Assembly: GCF_008806755.1 (NCBI RefSeq)
Contig: NZ_WAAU01000014.1
Span: 289,943-328,738, forward strand
DNA length: 38,796 nt
Direction: 5' to 3'
Source: Tenacibaculum aiptasiae
Lineage (GTDB): Bacteria > Bacteroidota > Bacteroidia > Flavobacteriales > Flavobacteriaceae
Numbering within the stretch: position 1 is the stretch's first letter; every line of letters begins with the position of its first letter. The notes under the pieces were generated by a model, which was given only the letters and a program-made list of their open reading frames with translations, was not told the origin of the DNA and ran no database searches. Below are positions 33,002 through 38,796 of the stretch, piece by piece. A program made the position numbers and the translations under genes.

Positions 33002-35233
33002 ATGAATAAAAAAATATACATATTATTAGCATTATTACTACTGAACGTTTGTGTGGTTTTTTCTCAAAATAAAGAGAATATAGCTAAAGAGTTTTCAGTA
33101 AAAGTGAAGGTGGTAGATGATGACTCGGGAGACGCAATTGAAAATGCAGATGTATCAGTAAACGGTAGAAGGTTTTTATTTTCAAACTCAGAACAAAGAT
33201 ATATTGTTAAGGCAAGATCGAATGATGAACTTGTGGTTGCTCATCCAGATTTTATGACTGTTTATTATACGATAAAAGATAATGAAGATATAAAAGTTTT
33301 AGTAGAAAACTTTGAAGGAGAGAAAAAATCAAAATATAGTTTAAATAAAATTTCATTTAAAAGTAGTAAAAAACGAGCAAGGAAAAGAGAAGCTAATTTA
33401 TTTAATAAATATTTCGATTCTGTAAAATTTTATAAGGAAAAAAACTTAGATAAAAGTTTAACTTTTGTTGAAAAAATGCTGAATGAAAGTGAAACAAAAA
33501 GACGTAAGTCAGTTTCCTATAAAGAGCTAGGAGAAATATATACATATTGGAAACAGTATGATTTAGCAATAGAAAATTATAAGGCATCTATTAAAGAAGT
33601 AACTGATAATAAAGTATTGTTATTGCTAGCTAAAACAGAATTATTAGCTTTAAAAAATGGAGATGCAAGGAGAAATTATAAAAAAGCACTAAAAGGAAAA
33701 TTAAGCAAATATGATCGTTTACTAGCGAATGAAGGATTAGGTGATACATATAAGAATTTACAAGAGTTTAATAGAGCTATAGGTAGCTATAAAAATGCTT
33801 TGAAAATTGCTCAAGAAAATCAAATAAAATCTAAGATAACAGATCTAAACGCTAGTTTGGCAGAAGTCTATGTTAAGTTGGGAAAAGAAAAGAAAGCAGA
33901 TTCGCTATTTAAAAACTCTTTAGATTTTGCATATGATAATGCTGGACGCACATTTAATTCCTTGAAAGTACAACAAAAAGTTGCCGATTATTATAATCAA
34001 GCTCAGCGTTATGATGATGAAATAGATTTAAGAAAGGAAAGTTTAAAAAATGCAAAAAACATAATAGTTAATGAAGAAGATAAAGAATCACAAGTAGACT
34101 CTATTACTTCACAAAAAATAAATTATAAGATAGGGAATGCTTATATTCAAAAAGAGGAATATAATGAGGCAATACCCTATTTGAAAAAGAGTATAGAAGA
34201 AGCTGATAAAAATGAAGATATTATTATTCAAAAAGATGCAACTCGTAAACTTTCTGAAGTTTTAGAATCGGTAGGAAATAACAAGGGAGCATTAGAAGCT
34301 TATCAAAGTTATGTAAAGTTGGTTGATACCCTATATTCAAGGAAAGAACAAGAGATACAACAAATTAAACGTTTTGGTAGGAGGATAGCAGAGAGTCAAA
34401 ATAGAATATCAAGTTTAGAAAAAGATAAAGAGTTAGCAGATAATAAAATAGATTTAGCCTACAAGGATCAACAATTAACTCAAGAAAGTAATAAACGTCA
34501 AGAATTAATAATTTACTCATTACTAGCAGGGATTTTGTTAATGTGTTTATTAGCTTATTTTATGCATCGTACCAATAAAGAACAAAAGCTAGCAAATAAT
34601 TTGTTAGCACTAAAATCGATGCGTTCACAAATGAATCCTCATTTTATATTCAATGCATTAAATTCAGTAAATAATTTTATAGCAGTAAACGACGAACGTA
34701 GTGCAAATAGATATTTATCAGAGTTTTCAGTATTAATGCGTTCGGTATTGGAAAATTCGGATGAAGATTTTATTTCGTTGACTAAAGAAATAGAATTGTT
34801 GGAGTTATATGTAAAGCTTGAACATAATCGATTTAAAGATAAATTTGAGTATCTAATTTCTGTTGACGAGAAAATAAAATTAGATACTTACACCATTCCT
34901 CCAATGTTATTACAGCCCTATATAGAAAATGCAATTTGGCATGGACTACGATATAAAAAAGAGAAAGGGAATTTAGTTATTTCTATGAATCAATATGATG
35001 AGAAAAGTATTGTCATAACTATTCAAGATGATGGTGTTGGACGAAAGAAATCGAAAGAAATGAAAACTAAGCATCAATTAAAACAGAAGTCGAAAGGAAT
35101 GAGTACGATTCAAAATAGAATAGCTATTTTGAACGATATGTATAAAGATAGAATAGCTGTTTCTATTTCCGATTTATTAGAAGATGGAAGTGGGACAAAA
35201 GTAAAAATGATTTTAAAAAGAAATGAGCAATGA
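33002..35233 (+). CDS. TPR sensor histidine kinase (LytS/His_kinase family)
   Basis: 743-residue sensor kinase. The signal peptide covers about 1-22 (ending VVFSQ). Then come a carboxypeptidase-regulatory-like beta domain (about 28-85), TPR helices (about 145-470), a membrane helix near 500-522, and a cytoplasmic His_kinase domain with phospho-acceptor His547 in QMNPHFIFNALN. The ATPase N box is LLQPYIENAIWHG and G1 is DDGVGRK. The periplasmic TPRs probably sense a protein or envelope state. An in-frame GTG at 32933 would extend the protein by 23 residues, but would cover the promoter and hide the signal peptide. It overlaps the regulator by four bases (ATGA). Confidence 0.92.
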   Translation: MNKKIYILLALLLLNVCVVFSQNKENIAKEFSVKVKVVDDDSGDAIENADVSVNGRRFLFSNSEQRYIVKARSNDELVVAHPDFMTVYYTIKDNEDIKVLVENFEGEKKSKYSLNKISFKSSKKRARKREANLFNKYFDSVKFYKEKNLDKSLTFVEKMLNESETKRRKSVSYKELGEIYTYWKQYDLAIENYKASIKEVTDNKVLLLLAKTELLALKNGDARRNYKKALKGKLSKYDRLLANEGLGDTYKNLQEFNRAIGSYKNALKIAQENQIKSKITDLNASLAEVYVKLGKEKKADSLFKNSLDFAYDNAGRTFNSLKVQQKVADYYNQAQRYDDEIDLRKESLKNAKNIIVNEEDKESQVDSITSQKINYKIGNAYIQKEEYNEAIPYLKKSIEEADKNEDIIIQKDATRKLSEVLESVGNNKGALEAYQSYVKLVDTLYSRKEQEIQQIKRFGRRIAESQNRISSLEKDKELADNKIDLAYKDQQLTQESNKRQELIIYSLLAGILLMCLLAYFMHRTNKEQKLANNLLALKSMRSQMNPHFIFNALNSVNNFIAVNDERSANRYLSEFSVLMRSVLENSDEDFISLTKEIELLELYVKLEHNRFKDKFEYLISVDEKIKLDTYTIPPMLLQPYIENAIWHGLRYKKEKGNLVISMNQYDEKSIVITIQDDGVGRKKSKEMKTKHQLKQKSKGMSTIQNRIAILNDMYKDRIAVSISDLLEDGSGTKVKMILKRNEQ

Positions 35234-35961
35234 AATTGAAAGCAATTATAATAGAAGATGAAGCAATAGGAAGAGATATATTAAGGAATTATTTATCAAA
35301 ATATTGCCCAAATGTTCAATTAATAGGGGAGGCAAGTAATATAGATGATGGACAAAAGTTAATTGAAAGTAATGACTTAGATTTAGTATTTTTAGATGTG
35401 GAAATGCCATATGGAAATGGGTTTGATTTGTTAGATAGAATAAAAAATCAAACATTTGAAACCATTTTTGTAACAGCTTATGATCATTATGCAATTGAAG
35501 CATTAAACAATCAAGCAACATACTATTTATTAAAGCCCATTTCAATAGATGAATTAATAAAAGCGGTAAGTTTAGTAACAGAGATAAAGGAAAGAGAAAA
35601 AGAATTAGAAAACACAGTGCTGTTACCAAAGAATAATCTAGCCTCAGAAAAGATAACAATACCACAACAAGATGGCTTTGAAGTTATTGATATTAACGAT
35701 ATTCAGTTTTGTAAGGCGGATGATAATTATACTGAAATTCACTTTTTAAACTCTAAAAAATTAGTTAGTAAGACATTAAAATATTTTGAAGAATTATTAA
35801 AAGAAAGCTCATTTGCTAGAGTACATAAATCGTATTTAGTAAATGTAAATATGATTGTTAAATATAAAAAAGGAAAAGGAGGAAGTGTAATTTTATCTAA
35901 TGGACAAGAAATTATGGTTTCATCATCAAAAAAAGCGAACCTGTTATCATATTTTAAATAG
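35230..35961 (+). CDS. LytTR-family response regulator
   Basis: 243 residues. A receiver domain (1-~120) has acidic pocket E9-D10, phospho-acceptor D56 (VFLDVEMP) and the conserved Lys in YYLLKPI. A C-terminal LytTR DNA-binding domain (~145-243) includes FCKADDNYTEIHF and FARVHKSYLVNVN. It is paired with the kinase upstream by a 4-base overlap, so the two form a two-component system. LytTR domains bind tandem 9-bp repeats spaced 21 bp, just what is found upstream of this operon. Confidence 0.95.
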   Translation: MKLKAIIIEDEAIGRDILRNYLSKYCPNVQLIGEASNIDDGQKLIESNDLDLVFLDVEMPYGNGFDLLDRIKNQTFETIFVTAYDHYAIEALNNQATYYLLKPISIDELIKAVSLVTEIKEREKELENTVLLPKNNLASEKITIPQQDGFEVIDINDIQFCKADDNYTEIHFLNSKKLVSKTLKYFEELLKESSFARVHKSYLVNVNMIVKYKKGKGGSVILSNGQEIMVSSSKKANLLSYFK

Positions 35962-35963
35962 AA

Positions 35964-36326
35964 ATGAAAAAGCTCACATTATTAATTTTAGTAGTTGTTT
36001 TTGCTTCTTGTCACTTTTATGGAAGCAAAGTTGAATTTGAAATAGTTAATAACACAGAATTTGTTATAGATTCATTAAATATTGTTCCGAATTCAGAAAA
36101 ACCATTAAAAAACATAATCTTAAAGCCATATCAAAAGTCTATGTATGTAGTTGATATGTCTGATATTCCTCCAATAGATGGAAGTTATAATTTGAGTTAT
36201 AAAATGAATAACGAGTTTGTAAATAAGAATTATGGTTATTATTCAAATGGAATACCTCTTGAAGAATATGTAGTGGTTACTATAGAAAAAGATACAGTAA
36301 CATTTAATCCAAAAGAAATAGAGTAG
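35964..36326 (+). CDS. Small lipoprotein of unknown function
   Basis: 120 residues with a signal peptide and lipobox at C16 (VFASC-HFY). The mature domain is about 100 residues, beta-rich, with no recognised family. It starts two bases after the regulator and ends two bases before the carbonic-anhydrase-like gene, so it belongs to the two-component operon. It could be a sensed or regulated envelope protein; that is inference. Confidence 0.75.
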   Translation: MKKLTLLILVVVFASCHFYGSKVEFEIVNNTEFVIDSLNIVPNSEKPLKNIILKPYQKSMYVVDMSDIPPIDGSYNLSYKMNNEFVNKNYGYYSNGIPLEEYVVVTIEKDTVTFNPKEIE

Positions 36327-36328
36327 AA

Positions 36329-36844
36329 ATGAAAATTATAAAACCAGTAAATGGAAAGTCACCTCAAATACCAGAAGATTGTTATGTAGCAGAAAATGCA
36401 ACAATTGTTGGGGATGTAGTGATGGGAAAAGAGTGTAGTATTTGGTTTAATGCGGTAATAAGAGGAGATGTTCATTATATTAAAATGGGAGATAAAGTAA
36501 ATGTTCAAGATGGAGCTGTAATTCATGCAACATATCAAAAATCTCCAACAACAATAGGGAATAATGTGTCTATAGGTCATAATGCAATAGTACATGGATG
36601 TACAATACACGACAATGTTTTAGTGGGAATGGGAAGTATTATTATGGACGACTGTGTTGTTGAGTCAAACTCAATTATAGCAGCAGGTGCAGTGGTAACT
36701 AAAAATACTAGAATAGAAAGTGGTAGTATTTATGCAGGTATTCCAGCCAAAAAAGTAAAAGATATTTCTAAAGAATTAATCTCGGGAGAAATAGATAGAA
36801 TAGCCAATAATTATGTAAAGTATTCAGGTTGGTTTAAAGAATAA
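36329..36844 (+). CDS. Gamma-carbonic anhydrase family protein
   Basis: 171-residue left-handed beta-helix protein built from hexapeptide repeats, trimeric in its family. The three zinc-ligand His are visible at H66 (AVIHAT), H84 (SIGHNA) and H89 (IVHG). Members include active carbonic anhydrases and acyl-CoA-related proteins such as PaaY, so activity is likely but not proven. Last gene of the two-component operon (2-base gap), followed by a terminator. Confidence 0.87.
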   Translation: MKIIKPVNGKSPQIPEDCYVAENATIVGDVVMGKECSIWFNAVIRGDVHYIKMGDKVNVQDGAVIHATYQKSPTTIGNNVSIGHNAIVHGCTIHDNVLVGMGSIIMDDCVVESNSIIAAGAVVTKNTRIESGSIYAGIPAKKVKDISKELISGEIDRIANNYVKYSGWFKE

Positions 36845-36847
36845 AAA

Positions 36848-36878
36848 AAGCCCGGTTTTGTTTCCAAAACTGGGCCTT
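36848..36878 (+). terminator. Two-component operon terminator
   Basis: Stem of about 11 bp, GCCCGGTTTTG with CAAAACTGGGC (one G-T pair), TTTC loop, preceded by an A run. It also lies at the end of the minus-strand gene that converges on it. Confidence 0.75.
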
Positions 36879-36904
36879 CAATCAAAAACTACTACTAATC
36901 AATT

Positions 36905-37372
36905 TTATTTTTTATCATCATTTTTATGATGTCTTTTTTTATGTTTTCTACGCTTCATTTTTTTCTTGGCTTTATGCTTCATTTTAGCAGCCATTTTTTC
37001 AAATCTTTCGTATTGCTTCTCATTTAGAATACGTTTCATGTCAGCTTTAAAAGCAATTTGAGCATCTAACATTGCACTTTTTTTCGCAAATCGCTCATCA
37101 GCTGTTAATTTTTTTCTTTCTTTTCCGCTTTCCTTCATTGCTTTTCTTTTTTCGTGCATAGCTTTACGTTTAGCTATTTTTTCAGCAAGTAAAGGTTTAA
37201 TTTTACGCTGTTGAGCAGGAGTTAAGTCTAGCTTTAAAGTCATTTTTTTAACAGCTAATTCAGTTTGTTGTTCTACAGTTAATTTTTCAAAATCACCTTT
37301 TTTTCCTTTTTGTGCTTGAGTTGTTAAAGTAAATCCAACAGCGAAAACAAATAGTGCGATTAATTTCTTCAT
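36905..37372 (-). CDS. Periplasmic Spy/CpxP-like (DUF4890-type) protein
   Basis: 155 residues with a signal peptide (about 1-20, ending TTQAQ). The mature protein is almost entirely helical and rich in Lys, Arg, Met and Ala. It contains the LTPAQQRKIKPLL segment reminiscent of the LTxxQ motif of Spy/CpxP-type stress chaperones, and ends in a very basic Lys/His tail (KKRHHKND). It is probably a periplasmic chaperone-like or stress protein; family assignment rests on composition and the LTPAQ motif. Confidence 0.65.
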   Translation of the reverse strand: MKKLIALFVFAVGFTLTTQAQKGKKGDFEKLTVEQQTELAVKKMTLKLDLTPAQQRKIKPLLAEKIAKRKAMHEKRKAMKESGKERKKLTADERFAKKSAMLDAQIAFKADMKRILNEKQYERFEKMAAKMKHKAKKKMKRRKHKKRHHKNDDKK

Positions 37373-37436
37373 CTTTATAAAATTTTAAGTTTTTTAAATA
37401 TTTACACATCTATGACTATGCTACTTTAAAAAAGTT

Positions 37437-37444
37437 TAAATTTG
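37437..37444 (+). promoter_or_regulatory. -7 element for the EEP-family gene
   Basis: TAAATTTG, a full match to TAnnTTTG, 31 bases before the ATG. The -33 region is weak. Confidence 0.4.
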
Positions 37445-37475
37445 AAATACGTTTTTAACATTTCTTTAAAATTTT

Positions 37476-38453
37476 ATGAAAAATATAATCAGAGTTTTAG
37501 TAAGGTTGCTTGTTTTGGTAGCAGCAATGTTTTTAGTTTTTTTCTTTTGGGCTTCATCTCCAACTATGGAAGCAGAAGAATATTCAAAATTAATTGAAAA
37601 TAAATACCCGCAAAGTAAAGATAAAGACTCTGTATATAGTATAGTTACTTATAATGTTGGTTATCTGAGTGGAATGACGAATAATTTACCTATAGCCAAG
37701 CCTAAAGAATTATTTGATACTAATTTAAAGAAAGTAAAAGAAGAGTTAAGTAAAGTACAGCCGGATATTATAGCTTTTCAGGAAATAGATTATAATGCAT
37801 CAAGGTCTTATGAAGTTAATCAAGAAGATGAGTTTTCTAAATTAGGTTATAATTATATTGCTAGAGGAGTAAACTGGGATGAGCGTTATTTACCATATCC
37901 ATATTGGCCTCCAAGCATGCATTTTGGAAAAGTAGTATCTGGACAATCAATATTAAGTAAATACAAGCTGAAAGATTATGAGCGTATAGTTTTAGAACGA
38001 GTTCCAGATAGTCCATTTTATAGAGATGCTTTATATTTAGATAGATTAGTACAAGTAGTTAAAGTTGTACTAGAAGGAAAAGAGGTTGTAATAATAAATA
38101 TTCACTTAGAAGCATTTGATAAGCCAACAAGAGTTCGTCAGTTTGAATATGTTTTAAATGTCTTTAAGAGGTATAAAAATAACTATCCAACAATTTTATT
38201 AGGAGACTTTAATTCAAGAGCTAGAGATCAAGAGGCAATTATCCAGAAGATGTTTAAAGAAGAAGGTGTAGGTAATGCTGCGTTTAATAATCAAAATCCT
38301 GAAAATACATTTGATACTAGGGATTTGTATGAGCGAATAGATTACATTTTTTATACAGAAGATAGTATTGATTATATAGAAGGTAAAGTATTAAATGCTT
38401 TTGGAGAAGCATCAGATCATTTACCTGTTGAGATGAAGTTTAGATTAAAATAA
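37476..38453 (+). CDS. Endonuclease/exonuclease/phosphatase (EEP) family protein
   Basis: 325-residue protein with one N-terminal membrane helix (about 8-28), probably a membrane anchor that places the catalytic domain in the periplasm. The EEP fold is shown by YNVGYLSG, the metal Glu in IIAFQEIDYN, IINIHLEAF, the LLGDFNSR motif, and the C-terminal SDHLPVEM with the catalytic His. The family includes DNases, sphingomyelinases and inositol phosphatases, so the substrate is open. A strong terminator follows the stop. Confidence 0.85.
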   Translation: MKNIIRVLVRLLVLVAAMFLVFFFWASSPTMEAEEYSKLIENKYPQSKDKDSVYSIVTYNVGYLSGMTNNLPIAKPKELFDTNLKKVKEELSKVQPDIIAFQEIDYNASRSYEVNQEDEFSKLGYNYIARGVNWDERYLPYPYWPPSMHFGKVVSGQSILSKYKLKDYERIVLERVPDSPFYRDALYLDRLVQVVKVVLEGKEVVIINIHLEAFDKPTRVRQFEYVLNVFKRYKNNYPTILLGDFNSRARDQEAIIQKMFKEEGVGNAAFNNQNPENTFDTRDLYERIDYIFYTEDSIDYIEGKVLNAFGEASDHLPVEMKFRLK

Positions 38454-38487
38454 AAAAAACTCGAAGTGAAAACTTCGAGTTTTTTTT
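38454..38487 (+). terminator. EEP gene terminator
   Basis: ACTCGAAGT with ACTTCGAGT around a GAAA loop, flanked by seven A's and eight T's. The symmetric A/T tracts let it work in both directions. Confidence 0.9.
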
Positions 38488-38592
38488 ATGTAAATTATGC
38501 TGTATTAAATTTTGAATTGTTTGATTTTATTGTAGGTTCTTCATTTGGTTTTAAAACAAAAAGAATTAATCATAAAAAATAAATTTAAATAA

Positions 38593-38618
38593 AAAACCCG
38601 AACGAATGTTCGGGTTTT
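38593..38618 (-). terminator. tRNA transcript terminator
   Basis: AAAACCCGAAC (38593-38603) with GTTCGGGTTTT (38608-38618), 4-base loop. On the minus strand it is followed by T's and lies just past the tRNA-Phe gene. Confidence 0.85.
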
Positions 38619-38621
38619 CGG

Positions 38622-38694
38622 TGGTGCCTCCAGGAATCGAACCAGGGACACAAGGATTTTCAGTCCTTTGCTCTACCAACTGAGCTAAGGCACC
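38622..38694 (-). tRNA. tRNA-Phe (GAA)
   Basis: Complete cloverleaf on the minus strand. Acceptor stem GGTGCCT/AGGCACC, D arm GCTC...GAGC, anticodon stem AAGGA/TCCTT with loop CTGAAAA (anticodon GAA), and T arm CCTGG-TTCGATT-CCAGG. The CCA end is not fully encoded. Confidence 0.95.
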
Positions 38695-38756
38695 AGTTAA
38701 AGCTTATTAAAGTAACAAACGTATAAAAATTATAACTGAAGTTAAAATTTAAATAG

Positions 38757-38796
38757 TGGTGCCTCCAGGAATCGAACCAGGGACACAAGGATTTTC
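38757..38796 (-). tRNA. tRNA-Phe (GAA), second copy, cut by the window end
   Basis: The 3' half of a second tRNA-Phe on the minus strand. The visible acceptor 3' strand, T arm, variable loop and anticodon stem-loop up to GAA are identical to the first copy. The 5' half lies beyond the window. The spacer between the two genes is 62 bases and both are probably on one transcript. Confidence 0.92.

Noticed and set aside
35246..35665. 139-codon Leu-rich minus-strand open frame opposite the LytTR regulator
   Set aside because: Shadow of a strong gene; the Leu/His-rich composition is typical of an antisense frame in AT-rich DNA.
38488..38592. Possible small gene between the EEP terminator and tRNA terminator
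   Set aside because: Only ~100 AT-rich bases with no ORF, promoter or structure worth naming.

Overview
This window looks like chromosomal DNA of a marine or aquatic member of the Flavobacteriaceae (Bacteroidota). The reasons are: very AT-rich DNA; a gldKLMN cluster (gliding motility and type IX secretion); Bacteroidota-type promoters (TTG about 20 bases before TAnnTTTG) ahead of many genes; LptE, DUF983 and LytTR/His_kinase genes with flavobacterial character; and many SPII lipoproteins. A Tenacibaculum- or Polaribacter-like genus is a guess; the genus cannot be fixed from the sequence alone. Most of the window is ordinary, densely packed core genome.

Layout. 1-1.9 kb: hemW and a cyclase-family hydrolase. 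1.88-3.23 kb: a 1.35 kb stretch without a conventional gene. It holds three diverged copies of a ~240-base repeat, each with the same 19-codon minus-strand ORF behind a TAnnTTTG box and a paired-box operator-like block, and then a rod-shaped structured RNA with its own promoter and terminator. 3.2-6.7 kb: an MFS exporter with a VOC protein, then a mazG-like/membrane protein/aroA operon. 6.7-10.7 kb: queA, rlmN, a membrane protein and a polyprenyl synthase. 10.8-17.2 kb (minus strand): groES-groEL, and a miaB/sigma-54 activator/lptE/TPR protein/secG operon. 17.4-25.8 kb: topA, an arginase-fold protein lacking its metal ligands, and gldK-gldL-gldM-gldN. 25.8-31.6 kb: FAD oxidoreductase, DUF983, an ABC-F protein, a lipoprotein, a PLP-dependent deaminase-like enzyme and a glucosaminidase-LysM lipoprotein. 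31.7-36.9 kb: a VWA protein divergent from a TPR sensor kinase/LytTR regulator/lipoprotein/gamma-carbonic anhydrase operon. The divergent spacer carries three 9-bp direct repeats at exactly 21-bp spacing, the classic LytTR operator geometry. 37-38.8 kb: a Spy/DUF4890-like protein, an EEP-family hydrolase and two tandem tRNA-Phe genes, the second cut by the window end.

The most interesting material is (1) the three-copy peptide/operator repeat at 1878-2913, (2) the structured RNA at about 3039-3189, possibly a flavobacterial 6S RNA or a leader RNA for the MFS gene, and (3) the phased LytTR box array at 32856-32906. Everything was read by eye. Homology statements rest on recognised motifs, not on database searches.
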